Below are positions 25,988-34,523 of a DNA stretch of 47,682 bases, in pieces. Source of the DNA: Clostridia bacterium (GTDB lineage: Bacteria > Bacillota > Clostridia > Christensenellales > SZUA-584); contig JABGQS010000019.1 of the NCBI GenBank assembly GCA_018648645.1, forward strand, positions 1 through 47,682, written 5' to 3'. Position 1 is the first letter of the stretch. The number at the start of each line of letters is the position of its first letter. The notes under the pieces were generated by a model. The model was given only the letters and a program-made list of their open reading frames with translations, was not told where the DNA came from and searched no databases. A program made the translations under genes and the position numbers.

Positions 25988-26188
25988 CTACTTATTAAAA
26001 AACCATAAGAACGCGCCGCCGATGAACAACAGCCCCAGGATAAGATTCGCAATCCTCAAGGTCTTAACACCAAGCTTTTCTTCAGAATGCTTTCCACGTT
26101 TGGTGTTTTTCCTTATCCGAAGCCCCGCCTCAAAAATAATCATGTACGCTCCCGCTGCTATAAAAACCCAAAATGCTATTGACTGCAT
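25988..26188 (-). CDS. Small membrane protein of unknown function
   Basis: This 66-residue protein has two membrane segments (about 4-22 and 45-63) joined by a short basic loop (RIRKNTKRGKHSEEKLG). It should be a hairpin in the membrane with a cytoplasmic loop. The start follows AGGAG at 5 bases and a good terminator lies downstream, so it is very likely expressed. I do not recognise the family. It is 75 bases downstream of the ceramidase-like pair and may be read with it. Confidence 0.72.
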   Translation of the reverse strand: MQSIAFWVFIAAGAYMIIFEAGLRIRKNTKRGKHSEEKLGVKTLRIANLILGLLFIGGAFLWFFNK

Positions 26189-26263
26189 AAAATCTCCTTA
26201 CGTAATTTACTAAGCTCATTATACACGCATTGCTAAAGATAATCCATACTTATAAACTACTAC

Positions 26264-27580
26264 TCACAACAGCTCGAGTAAATTGCCCGCCACGCTCTTG
26301 ATTCGCTCGCACGAGTCCGTCTCAAACTGCGACCCCGCGCCAATCCTCGTCTCATACCCGCCCTCAAGAAACGCTTTCTCGTCGGGTATATAGCCGCTGC
26401 TGCCAAGCGTCAGCCCCATAACAGCCGTTTTCTCGTGTGGCGAGTTTCGCTTTATATCGAGCGCAACGCTGCTGAATATCTCGCCCGGCAGCGACACAAA
26501 CGCCATATCGCCCAGCTTCACAGCCGCCATCGGGAAAATATACTTGTCGCCCTGCTGCGATTCCATCGCGATTATCTCTTTTGCGTAAAACTCGCTCGGG
26601 ATGCCGTGCAGCAACTCTGGAATCTCTCCCTTGCAATGCGCCCACTTCGCCTTCGCCCATTTGGTCCACTCCCGCGGTATAGTCCTCTTATACAGCGCAA
26701 CCGCGCCGCCCGCTACCTTTAGTTTGTCCTCCGCCTTGCAAGAGCCGTCAATCGCGCTCACTACATGCTTAGCCAGCGCATATCCATATCTTTCCGCCTC
26801 AGGAAACGCATCCAAACAAAACTTCTCAAAGTTGAGATGGTTCACATCGCCCTGCGCACCGTTGATAAAATGTACAATTGGTTTTTCGGCGTAAGTGTTC
26901 CGCAAAGACTCACGCAAATAATGCACCCAATCCGCAGACCACAGCCAATCGCGCCCCACACAAATTGCAGGATGCAGCGCGAAGTTCACCATAATTGTCT
27001 GCCACGTCCCGTCCGCTCGTTTAAACCCAACAACGCTCATCTGCTTGTCCGGCTTGCCCGTCGCGCATACAACGTCCGTCGGGTCAACCTCGTTCCAGTT
27101 CATGACCACTTTGCCGTCCGCCATCCTTAGGCGTCTACAAAAGCTAAGCCCTTCCACGTGGGTTTGCGCGCTCCATAGGCTGACCTGCTCCATCGCATCC
27201 GGCAGCTGTGCAACAGCCTGCGCTATTTTACCTGTAGAATCAAGTATGTAATCGCGCACCTTATCGCTTTCCTTGGCATCGTCCATCATCTCTATCGTGT
27301 AAGGTCCCGAGTGCGTATGCGTCGCAGAAACAATAACGTTCTCGCTCGGAATGTTAAGCTCGTCCGCCATACGTTCACGGATAGCTTTTGCGTCTTTCAC
27401 CTCGATACCCGCCCAGTCCATAACGAGGAATAAAACGGTGGTTTCCTCATGCTCGCACAATATCGCGTTGCAAACAAGCGGATCATGCACCCCTCTGCTG
27501 ATATTGTCTTTGCGGATATTACCGCATATCGCCATCCCAATCGGCGGTGTAATCTCTATCATGGTCGATGCAGATTTCAT
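26264..27580 (-). CDS. Neutral/alkaline ceramidase-like protein, downstream paralog
   Basis: This 438-residue protein resembles the N-terminal catalytic domain of neutral/alkaline non-lysosomal ceramidases. It begins MIEITPPIGMAICGN and has the metal-binding motif SATHTHSGP (His88, His90), plus HPAICVGRDWLWSADW and FINGAQGDVN. No signal peptide is visible, so it acts in the cytoplasm, unlike secreted ceramidases, and the eukaryote-like C-terminal domain is absent. The substrate is probably not ceramide but another N-acyl compound. It is the same length as, and colinear with, the gene at 27611-28927, from which it is separated by 30 bases; the two arose by tandem duplication. Confidence 0.82.
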   Translation of the reverse strand: MKSASTMIEITPPIGMAICGNIRKDNISRGVHDPLVCNAILCEHEETTVLFLVMDWAGIEVKDAKAIRERMADELNIPSENVIVSATHTHSGPYTIEMMDDAKESDKVRDYILDSTGKIAQAVAQLPDAMEQVSLWSAQTHVEGLSFCRRLRMADGKVVMNWNEVDPTDVVCATGKPDKQMSVVGFKRADGTWQTIMVNFALHPAICVGRDWLWSADWVHYLRESLRNTYAEKPIVHFINGAQGDVNHLNFEKFCLDAFPEAERYGYALAKHVVSAIDGSCKAEDKLKVAGGAVALYKRTIPREWTKWAKAKWAHCKGEIPELLHGIPSEFYAKEIIAMESQQGDKYIFPMAAVKLGDMAFVSLPGEIFSSVALDIKRNSPHEKTAVMGLTLGSSGYIPDEKAFLEGGYETRIGAGSQFETDSCERIKSVAGNLLELL

Positions 27581-27610
27581 AAGCGTCTCCTCCTAATTAT
27601 AGATAGTCTA

Positions 27611-28927
27611 TTATAACAGTTCGAGTAAGTTTTGCGCAACCGATTCTATTTTATCGCAAGAGTCCACCTCGTACCTGCTTCCTCTGCCCGTTCTCTGCTC
27701 ATACCCGCCTTCGGCAAACGCCTTTTTGTCGGGTATATATCCGCAATAGCCCTGCGAGAGCCCCAACATAAACGTTTTGTCAAACGGTGACTTGTCTTTG
27801 ATGTTCAGCCCAATTTGGCTGAATATCTCGCCCGGCAAGGTGACCGCAGCAATGTCGCCGACCCGCACAGCCGTCATGGGATAAATGTCCTTCTCTCCCG
27901 CGAACTGTTCCATGTTGATAATCGCGTGCGCGTAATACTCGCTGGGTATGCCATGCAGAAGCTGCGGTATTTCACCACCACATGCCTCCCACTTCGCCTT
28001 TGCCCACTGCGACCACTCCTGCGTAATCTCTCTGCGATACATAGCAACTGCGCCGGTAACACAGTTCAGCTTGTCGCTCATCTGCTCGGCATCACCCAGT
28101 ATCTCCATCGCGTGGTCAGCAAGCTCCCTTCCGTATCTCTGCGCCTCCGGGAACGCCTCCAGGTTAAAATTCTCATAATCGAGCGCGTTCACATCGCCCT
28201 CTGCGCCGTTGCTGAAATGCACAACCGGCTTTTCGGGCAGCGCCTCCCATATCCTCTCGCGCAGATAGTTCACATAATCCGCAGACCACAGCCAATCGCG
28301 CCCAACGCAAATCGCCGCGTGCAGCGTAAAGTTGACCATCAGCGTCTGCCAAGTATTATCCGCGCGCTTCATACCAACCACGCTCATCTGCTTGTCGGGG
28401 TCTCCCGTCGCACAAACAACGTCGGTAGGGTCAACCTCTATCCAGTTCATAACCACCTTGCCGTCCGCCATGCGCAATCGCCTGCAAAAGTTGTGCCCTT
28501 CGATATCGGAAACTGCGCCCCAAAGGCTCACTTCCTCAAGCTCACCGGGCAGGCTTTTTACGCCCTCCACAATATCGTCAAACGCCTTGTTTAAATACTT
28601 TTCCTCTTCATCGTTTCGGTAATCAAACCCCGACCGCGTGATAATCTTCGGTCCCGAGTGCGTGTGCGTAGCCGACACTACCACATTTTTCTTAAGGATC
28701 CCGACCACCGCGCCTGCACGTTTTCGCAGAATCGTGGCTTCAGCTTCGTCAACACCCACCCAATCCAGCACCAGAAACAGCACGCTGGTCTCCTCGCTTT
28801 CCATCAGCACTGCGTTGCACAGCAGCGGATCGTGCGTACCTCTTGCCAAGTCGTCGTCCCGCACATTCCCGCAAATTGATATCCCTATCGGCGGTGTAAT
28901 GTCAATCATAGCAGACGCTGATTTCAT
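27611..28927 (-). CDS. Neutral/alkaline ceramidase-like protein, upstream paralog
   Basis: This 438-residue protein is the paralog of its downstream neighbour and has the same length and motif positions (MIDITPPIGISICGN, SATHTHSGP with His88 and His90, FSNGAEGDVN). By eye about 60 percent of the first 70 residues agree. The start follows AAGGAG at 8 bases, and a sigma-A promoter lies at 28997-29025, so this is the first gene of the pair. It has no export signal. Divergence of the two copies suggests different substrates or a hetero-oligomer; neither can be decided from sequence. Confidence 0.82.
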   Translation of the reverse strand: MKSASAMIDITPPIGISICGNVRDDDLARGTHDPLLCNAVLMESEETSVLFLVLDWVGVDEAEATILRKRAGAVVGILKKNVVVSATHTHSGPKIITRSGFDYRNDEEEKYLNKAFDDIVEGVKSLPGELEEVSLWGAVSDIEGHNFCRRLRMADGKVVMNWIEVDPTDVVCATGDPDKQMSVVGMKRADNTWQTLMVNFTLHAAICVGRDWLWSADYVNYLRERIWEALPEKPVVHFSNGAEGDVNALDYENFNLEAFPEAQRYGRELADHAMEILGDAEQMSDKLNCVTGAVAMYRREITQEWSQWAKAKWEACGGEIPQLLHGIPSEYYAHAIINMEQFAGEKDIYPMTAVRVGDIAAVTLPGEIFSQIGLNIKDKSPFDKTFMLGLSQGYCGYIPDKKAFAEGGYEQRTGRGSRYEVDSCDKIESVAQNLLELL

Positions 28928-28996
28928 TTTGTAAGCTCCTTAAATAATTAATTATGGGTTGACTTAAAAGTATTCTTTCTATTATGTTACCAGCAC

Positions 28997-29025
28997 ATTT
29001 TATCATTATCAAATGCACAAAGCAA
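28997..29025 (-). promoter_or_regulatory. Sigma-A promoter of the ceramidase-like pair
   Basis: TTGCTT and TAAAAT are separated by 17 bases, about 70 bases before the start codon. Confidence 0.55.
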
Positions 29026-29187
29026 GCCTTTGCACTAAGCATATCGGCACTATTTATGATAATTGGCAACGACACACAAATCCCCTGCGCACATCGCAAG
29101 AAACACCACCAAATATGGCGAAATGCCCTAATATTTGTAGTATTCTTTACGAATAGTTCTTTTTTATTACTTATTTGTTACAAATGT

Positions 29188-29216
29188 TTGACAAAGCGAG
29201 GAATGTGTTGTATAAT
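29188..29216 (+). promoter_or_regulatory. Perfect consensus sigma-A promoter of an orphan small RNA
   Basis: TTGACA and TATAAT are separated by exactly 17 bases. No gene follows on this strand. Confidence 0.85.
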
Positions 29217-29221
29217 GACCA

Positions 29222-29309
29222 TGGTTTCAAGAAAACCACTTAAACAGCCACCACTACCAATAATATATTTAGCAAAAAGGCCTTTGCGATTTCTCGCAAG
29301 GACCTTTTT
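29222..29309 (+). ncRNA. Candidate small RNA of about 88 nt, family not recognised
   Basis: A transcript from the perfect promoter at 29188-29216 would start near 29222 and end at the strong terminator at 29274-29309. It would begin with a small hairpin (GGTTT with AAACC), continue through about 35 bases of C- and A-rich single-stranded sequence with two ACCAC/CCACC runs, and finish with the terminator stem. The only frame through it has no stop before the terminator, so it is not a peptide gene. I do not recognise it as 6S, SRP or tmRNA. It faces the reverse rubrerythrin gene tail to tail and shares the terminator region with it. Confidence 0.6.
29274..29309. terminator. Bidirectional terminator of the small RNA and reverse rubrerythrin
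   Basis: A stem of about 15 bp with one mismatch and one G-U pair (AAAAAGG outer arm, TTTC loop) gives five T residues on each strand. Confidence 0.88.
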
Positions 29310-29377
29310 GCATATGAGTATATTTGGTATGAGTTTTAGAGTATATATGTATCAAATATTAAAATCATTATTGTTTT

Positions 29378-29920
29378 TTAGAAATATCTCTTCAGCAATC
29401 CGGCAAACGCTTTTCCATGACGGGCTTCGTCTCTAGCCATTTCGTGAACGGTGTCGTGTATTGCATCCAAGTTCTGCGCCTTGGCCAACTTAGCAATTTC
29501 AAACTTGCCTGCTGTTGCGCCATACTCCGCTTCCACTCTTGCTTCAAGATTCGCCTTCGTGTCCGCTTTTAGAACTTCGCCCAGCATCTCGCCAAATCTT
29601 GATGCATGCTCTGCTTCTTCGTATGCAATGCGCTTATACGCTTCAGCAATCTCGGGATACCCTTCTCTGTCCGCTTGACGGCTCATTGCAAGATACATGC
29701 CAACTTCTGTGCATTCTCCGGCAAAATTGTTTTTGAGTCCCTCAACGATTACAGGATCTACTCCATCAACGATACCAATCGTATGCTCTGCGGCCCAAGT
29801 CTTTTCAGCTCCGCCCATTTCCTTAAACTTCTCTTTTACCGCGCCACATTGTGGGCATTTGTCTGGTGCCGAGTCTCCTTCATGAACATAGCCACAAACC
29901 GAACAACTAAACTTCTTCAT
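29378..29920 (-). CDS. Reverse rubrerythrin (rubredoxin domain first)
   Basis: This 180-residue protein has a rubredoxin-like iron site at the N-terminus (Cys6-x2-Cys9, Cys22-x2-Cys25) followed by a ferritin-like four-helix diiron domain with Glu ligands in [21 protein letters not shown] and ARDEARHG. In classical rubrerythrin the order is the opposite. Reverse rubrerythrins of clostridia reduce hydrogen peroxide and oxygen with electrons from NADH via rubredoxin. The start follows AGAGGT at 6 bases. The gene lies 51 bases downstream of perR and should be in its transcript, so it is probably derepressed by peroxide. Confidence 0.93.
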   Translation of the reverse strand: MKKFSCSVCGYVHEGDSAPDKCPQCGAVKEKFKEMGGAEKTWAAEHTIGIVDGVDPVIVEGLKNNFAGECTEVGMYLAMSRQADREGYPEIAEAYKRIAYEEAEHASRFGEMLGEVLKADTKANLEARVEAEYGATAGKFEIAKLAKAQNLDAIHDTVHEMARDEARHGKAFAGLLKRYF

Positions 29921-29971
29921 AATGTTACCTCTTTCATTTTTATAGTATGTACTCTCCTGAGCACTTTCTTA

Positions 29972-30361
29972 CTAATTAACTTTGCTCTCACATTTGCTGC
30001 ATTTGCCGTAGCACACCAGCGAGTGCGAGCTCACGTTAGCATCTAAATCGCTTACCAGCTTATTAAGCCGCTCATCCGCCCGGTTGTCGTGCACATCGCT
30101 AACGCTGTTGCAGCTTTTGCAATAGTAGTGGATGTGCGGCTCTGTTGTCGCATCATACCGCTCCTCCGCGTCACCGCACGATATCTTTTGGATGAACCCC
30201 TGCGCTTCCAGTACGCTTAGGTTCCGGTACACAGTTCCCAGACTTATGCTCGGTATTACACTTCGCACTTCGTCATATATAGAGCTTGCTGTCGGGTGCG
30301 CTGTTGTCGATTGCACAACCTCAAGTATTCTATTTCTCTGTTCCGTGTTCCTGTAATTCAT
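29972..30361 (-). CDS. perR: PerR-like Fur-family peroxide regulator
   Basis: This 129-residue repressor has the Fur-family winged helix (HPTASSIYDEVRSVIPSISL, recognition helix LGTVYRNLSVL) and a C-terminal metal domain with HIHYYCKSCNS and a final CSKCES pair, the structural zinc site. The short length, the anaerobe context and the downstream reverse rubrerythrin favour PerR over Fur or Zur. A near-palindrome covers its transcription start (30374-30394), so it probably controls itself and the rubrerythrin gene. Confidence 0.88.
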   Translation of the reverse strand: MNYRNTEQRNRILEVVQSTTAHPTASSIYDEVRSVIPSISLGTVYRNLSVLEAQGFIQKISCGDAEERYDATTEPHIHYYCKSCNSVSDVHDNRADERLNKLVSDLDANVSSHSLVCYGKCSKCESKVN

Positions 30362-30373
30362 ACCGGCTCCTAT

Positions 30374-30394
30374 CAGTAATAATAACTGTTACTG
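30374..30394. promoter_or_regulatory. Probable PerR operator
   Basis: A 21-bp near-palindrome with arms CAGTAA and TTACTG and an AT-rich centre lies directly downstream of the perR -10 box, over the expected transcription start. Eight of ten base pairs are symmetric. It differs from the Bacillus Per box in its outer bases. Confidence 0.65.
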
Positions 30395-30396
30395 TT

Positions 30397-30425
30397 AGTA
30401 TAGCGCCAGTCTGCATATTTGTCAA
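30397..30425 (-). promoter_or_regulatory. Sigma-A promoter of perR-reverse rubrerythrin
   Basis: TTGACA and TATACT are separated by 17 bases on the minus strand, 36 bases before the perR start. Confidence 0.82.
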
Positions 30426-30448
30426 GCCCTTTTCCAAAAATAAATTAT

Positions 30449-30480
30449 AAAAAAAGAAGCCGCCCGTTTTGGACAGCTCC
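30449..30480 (-). terminator. Intrinsic terminator of ftsH
   Basis: A 10-bp stem with several G-U pairs is followed by seven T residues on the minus strand, 13 bases past the ftsH stop. Confidence 0.75.
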
Positions 30481-30492
30481 TGTCTAATTTTT

Positions 30493-32490
30493 TTATCCGC
30501 CAATCGGGGGTTCCTCCCCGACAATCTTGCCTTCCGGCGTGATGGTCTTTGCCCTCTCGTCCGGTTTCTCTTCGTCCGATTTCTCGTCTTCAGACTTCTC
30601 CGGCTCCTCGCTCTGCTCCGGCTCTGCCACAACAATCGGCGGCAGCTCCTCGCCGTTAAACAGCATTTCAAACTCGTCGCCGTCGATGCGCTCGCGCTCT
30701 ATAAGCACGGCAGTAATGCTGTGCAGCAGTTCCTCGTTGTCCTTGAGTATACTCTGCGCCTTTTTATACGCTTCATCAAGGATACGCTTAACCTCTTCGT
30801 CAATCTTGAATGCAAGCTCGTCGCTATAATCTTTGGTATGTCCAATCTCTTTTCCAAGGAACAGCTCCTGACTGCCGCCAAGGAACATCAACCCCACCTC
30901 TTCGCTCATCCCGTATTTTACAACCATGTTTCTGGCAATTTCGGTAGCGCGCTGAAGATCGCTAATCGCACCCGTGCTGATGTCGCCAAGCACAAGCGCT
31001 TCTGCTGCTCTGCCACCAAGCGTCATTGCGATATCGCTGAGCAGCTTGCTTTTGAACACATGCATATCGTCTTCGTCGGGCAGCGTCAGGGTATATCCGG
31101 CCGCCATACCGCGCGGTATAATCGAAACCTCGTGCACCGCGTCGCAGTCCGGCAGCGCCTTTGCGCAAATCGCGTGCCCCACCTCGTGATACGCTGTGCA
31201 TCTCTTGTCCTTGTCGGTAATAACACGGCTCTTCTTTTGCGGCCCTGCAATCACGCGCGTAATCGCTTCTTCAATTTCAATCATGCCGATCTTAAGTTTC
31301 TTCGCTCTGGCAGTTAAAATCGCGGCTTCATTAAGCACGTTCTCTAAATCCGCACCGATGAACCCCGGTGTACGCTTTGCCAGAACATCCAGCTTCACGT
31401 CGTCCGCAAACGGTTTGCCTTTGCTGTGAACTTTGAGAATCTCTTCTCTGCCCTTCACGTCAGGGAAGCTGACATATATCTGTCTGTCAAACCTGCCCGG
31501 ACGTAGAAGCGCCGGGTCTAATATATCTTTTCTGTTGGTTGCCGCGAGAATAATGATTCCTTCGTTCACTTGGAACCCGTCCATCTCCACAAGCAGCTGG
31601 TTTAGCGTCTGCTCACGCTCGTCATGACCGCCGCCCATGCCGCTGCCTCTCTGGCGTCCAACAGCATCAATTTCATCTATAAATATTATGCATGGCGAGT
31701 TCTTCTTTGCGTTCTCAAACATATCACGCACTCGCGACGCACCAACACCTACGAACATCTCAACGAAGTCACTGCCGCTGATCGAGAAGAACGGTACGCC
31801 CGCTTCCCCTGCAACCGCCTTCGCCAGCAGCGTTTTGCCGCCGCCCGGAGGTCCCACTAGCAGCACACCTTTTGGTATGCGCGCTCCCAGATCAATAAAG
31901 CGCTTAGGGTTCTTTAAAAATTCAACAACCTCTGCAAGCTCTTCCTTCTCTTCGTCCGCGCCCGCAACGTCTGCAAACGTCTTTTTGTTTTTAGTGCTAA
32001 CCTGCATACGAGCTCGCGATTTGCCAAACGACATCGCTTTGTTGCCGCTGCCCTGCTGCTGACGCATAATGTACACAAAAACAATTATAATAAGCCCAAC
32101 GGGCAAGAGTATCGGCCAAATCTGTGACAGGAACGAAGGCTCCGGGGCCGGAGAATACTTAATTGGTATACCGTAACCCGCAGTATCTGTGCCGCCCGTT
32201 CTGCTTTCCATATCTGCGTTAAACTGCTCAAAATCCGGAACGTATGTATAATAGTCATACTCTTTGGGGAACTTTTCAATGTCGATCTCTGTTCCAGACT
32301 TTATTGCATACAAACCTTTATCAATAAACTCAATTTGAGTAATTTGGCCGGCTTCAACCTCTCTCATAAACGAGTCGTAATCAATCTCGCTTTCATCCGG
32401 TCCTGTATCAGCTGTAAGCCAAAAGATCAGTAAAAAAACAATAACGATTCCAAATATATATATCAGCGGTCCGCGTGCTGATTTCTTCAA
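30493..32490 (-). CDS. ftsH: ATP-dependent zinc metalloprotease FtsH
   Basis: This 665-residue membrane AAA+ protease degrades misfolded membrane proteins and short-lived regulators. It has two membrane segments (about 8-26 and 124-142) around an extracellular loop, a Walker A motif GPPGGGKT at 213-220, IIFIDEIDA, the arginine-finger region RPGRFDRQ, and the zinc site HEVGH. The usual reading is HEAGH; the zinc-binding pattern H-E-x-x-H is kept. The C-terminus ends in an acidic, proline-rich tail of about 50 residues. The TTG start follows GGAGGG at 7 bases. The tilS-hpt-ftsH order is typical of Bacillota. Confidence 0.96.
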   Translation of the reverse strand: MKKSARGPLIYIFGIVIVFLLIFWLTADTGPDESEIDYDSFMREVEAGQITQIEFIDKGLYAIKSGTEIDIEKFPKEYDYYTYVPDFEQFNADMESRTGGTDTAGYGIPIKYSPAPEPSFLSQIWPILLPVGLIIIVFVYIMRQQQGSGNKAMSFGKSRARMQVSTKNKKTFADVAGADEEKEELAEVVEFLKNPKRFIDLGARIPKGVLLVGPPGGGKTLLAKAVAGEAGVPFFSISGSDFVEMFVGVGASRVRDMFENAKKNSPCIIFIDEIDAVGRQRGSGMGGGHDEREQTLNQLLVEMDGFQVNEGIIILAATNRKDILDPALLRPGRFDRQIYVSFPDVKGREEILKVHSKGKPFADDVKLDVLAKRTPGFIGADLENVLNEAAILTARAKKLKIGMIEIEEAITRVIAGPQKKSRVITDKDKRCTAYHEVGHAICAKALPDCDAVHEVSIIPRGMAAGYTLTLPDEDDMHVFKSKLLSDIAMTLGGRAAEALVLGDISTGAISDLQRATEIARNMVVKYGMSEEVGLMFLGGSQELFLGKEIGHTKDYSDELAFKIDEEVKRILDEAYKKAQSILKDNEELLHSITAVLIERERIDGDEFEMLFNGEELPPIVVAEPEQSEEPEKSEDEKSDEEKPDERAKTITPEGKIVGEEPPIGG

Positions 32491-32588
32491 TATGCTACCC
32501 TCCTAGACAGTTACTTTGATTGCCATTCTACCATAACACAATGGCCTTTTCAATCTTTAGGCTGTGAACTTAATTTGAACAAATACCC

Positions 32589-33125
32589 TTATTCGTACAC
32601 TTCCGGCTTAAGTTCGCCTATATATCGCAGGTTTCTATAGTTCTCTGCATAGTCAAGCCCATAGCCAACAATAAACACATCCGGTACATCAAACCCAACA
32701 TAATCCGCCTTAAAATCGACTCGGCGCCGCTCCTTTTTATCAAACAGACAGCAGGTCTTCAGCGATTTTGGGTTTCTTGATTTCAGCGTCTTGGTGAGGT
32801 ACGCAAGCGTCAATCCCGAATCCACAATATCCTCGATTATTATTACGTTCTTGCCCGTGATGTCTTCGTCAAGGTCGTACTGTATGCGCACGACACCGCT
32901 GCTCTGCGACGAAGCACCATAGCTTGACACCGCCATAAAGTTCATGTGAAGCTGCATGTCCATCTCTCGCACAAGGTCTGCATAAAACATGACCGCGCCG
33001 CGCAATATGCCCACCATCAAAATGCTTTCACCTTCATAATCGTTTTTGATGTCTGCGGCAAGCTCGCTCACCCGCTTTAATATCTGCTCTTCCGTATACA
33101 ATACTTGTTTGATGTCGTTTTGCAT
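32589..33125 (-). CDS. hpt: Hypoxanthine phosphoribosyltransferase
   Basis: This 178-residue purine-salvage enzyme converts hypoxanthine or guanine with PRPP to IMP or GMP. It has VGILRGAVMFYADL, the flexible-loop SYGASSQSSG region, the PRPP-binding motif VIIIEDIVDSGLTL, and DYVGFDVPDVFIVGYGLDY near the end. The start follows GGGAG at 7 bases and lies one base after the tilS stop, so translation is coupled. Confidence 0.95.
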   Translation of the reverse strand: MQNDIKQVLYTEEQILKRVSELAADIKNDYEGESILMVGILRGAVMFYADLVREMDMQLHMNFMAVSSYGASSQSSGVVRIQYDLDEDITGKNVIIIEDIVDSGLTLAYLTKTLKSRNPKSLKTCCLFDKKERRRVDFKADYVGFDVPDVFIVGYGLDYAENYRNLRYIGELKPEVYE

Positions 33126-33126
33126 A

Positions 33127-34452
33127 TCAACTCTCCCAATACTTTATTTTATAAACCATACTACCTTCGTCAATTTTCGAGCTCTCGGACACACCGACGC
33201 CAACCACCCAAAACACTTCGCTGCCGCGTGCCATCACAATGAGATCGTCGCGCTTATAGCGCGGCACTTTTCTGTCCGACAGATAGTCGGAGAGGCGCTT
33301 TTTCCCGCTCATTCCAAGCGGCACAATATAGTCGCCCTGCGCACGTCGCCTCATCGCGCAATGCTCTATAGCGCCAAAATCAAAGTACTCTGTGCCCTTC
33401 TCAAAATCGCTGGGCATGGGCCCCTTAACTATAGCTCCTTCAAACTCAACTCCAGCCAGCCGCCAGCCACCGTTCTCTGGCAGCGACACTAAACTATAAT
33501 TATACATCTTATTGTTCTGTTTGCCAATAATCAATTTACCGTAGACAAACGTCGCAAACAAACCGTATTTGAGGTCTATGCTTTTGCCGCTCTTGCCGGT
33601 TTGCACAAGCCGCAATACGTTGTCGATATGCACATTTTCTACATCGACCATGTCATATTTGCACCCTATTGCCAGCCGCAGAATACGCTTTTGTATCGCC
33701 GCCGCCTGTGCATTAAACAGCGCGATGTCTATGTGCACCCCATTGTCGCAAACCTCTATGCAGTCCACTTCCTTCGCCATGTCATCCAGCACCGCTTCGT
33801 CCTCACGCAGCAACCCTGCCGACCTCGCCATGTTCGCGACAGCACCGTCATTGATCTGCCTCAATCGCGGTATAATCTCTTTCCTTATATAGTTGCGTGT
33901 ATGCACAGTATCGTCGTTTGTGCTGTCCGTCACATACTCAATATCATTATCGCGCGCATACCTTTCGATTTCGTCCCGACTTACTCCCAGCATCGGACGA
34001 ATATACTTGCCCCGCCGCTCCGGTATGCCACACAGCCCACTCATTCCGCTGCCGCGCGTCAGGTTCATAATCACCGTTTCCGCCATGTCGTCCATGTGAT
34101 GCGCCGTTGCGATATGCGCCTCCTGCGCCTCGTCCAAGAACTCATACCGCGCGCTCCTCGCCGCCGTTTCAATCGACACACCCTTTTCCTTCGCGAGCTT
34201 TGGCACATCCACGCTTTTGGTAACGCACTCGACATTAAGCTTCTCGCACTGCGCTCTCACAAACGCCATGTCGTTTATGCTTTCCGCTCCTCTTATTCCG
34301 TGCTCCATATGATAGACTGTGACAGGTATCTTCATATTATATAGGCAGCGCAAAAGCACCATAGAGTCCACGCCACCGCTTACGGCAACGCCAAGCTCAT
34401 GGCTCAAGGCAATCCCAAGGTCAATTAACTTTTGCTTAATCGTTGTTTCCAT
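33127..34452 (-). CDS. tilS: tRNA(Ile)-lysidine synthetase
   Basis: This 441-residue enzyme converts the wobble cytidine of the CAU-anticodon tRNA-Ile to lysidine. The PP-loop AVSGGVDSMVLL lies at 23-34, followed by HMEHGIRG and ATAHHMDDMAET in the synthetase domain. TilS substrate-binding domains fill the C-terminal half, with KKRLSDYLSDRKVP, typical of full-length forms. It heads the tilS-hpt-ftsH run. A purine-rich GGAAGA lies against the ATG. Confidence 0.94.
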   Translation of the reverse strand: METTIKQKLIDLGIALSHELGVAVSGGVDSMVLLRCLYNMKIPVTVYHMEHGIRGAESINDMAFVRAQCEKLNVECVTKSVDVPKLAKEKGVSIETAARSARYEFLDEAQEAHIATAHHMDDMAETVIMNLTRGSGMSGLCGIPERRGKYIRPMLGVSRDEIERYARDNDIEYVTDSTNDDTVHTRNYIRKEIIPRLRQINDGAVANMARSAGLLREDEAVLDDMAKEVDCIEVCDNGVHIDIALFNAQAAAIQKRILRLAIGCKYDMVDVENVHIDNVLRLVQTGKSGKSIDLKYGLFATFVYGKLIIGKQNNKMYNYSLVSLPENGGWRLAGVEFEGAIVKGPMPSDFEKGTEYFDFGAIEHCAMRRRAQGDYIVPLGMSGKKRLSDYLSDRKVPRYKRDDLIVMARGSEVFWVVGVGVSESSKIDEGSMVYKIKYWES

Positions 34453-34474
34453 TCTTCCATTTTATCAATAAATT

Positions 34475-34510
34475 AAAAAAGGCGCAACTTATGGAAAATC
34501 AAGCTGCGCC
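34475..34510 (-). terminator. Intrinsic terminator of mnmE-mnmG
   Basis: A 10-bp stem (GGCGCAACTT with AAGCTGCGCC, one mismatch) is followed by six T residues on the minus strand, 14 bases past the mnmG stop. Confidence 0.87.
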
Positions 34511-34523
34511 TGCGATAGTGTCG

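Noticed and set aside
28984-29436. Plus-strand frame of 150 codons across the small-RNA region
   Set aside because: It runs through the promoter and the terminator hairpin and into the end of the reverse rubrerythrin gene, with no ribosome-binding site and no protein-like composition.
30493-32490. FtsH with HEVGH instead of HEAGH as a dead protease
   Set aside because: The zinc motif H-E-x-x-H is intact; the alanine-to-valine change falls on a non-ligand position.
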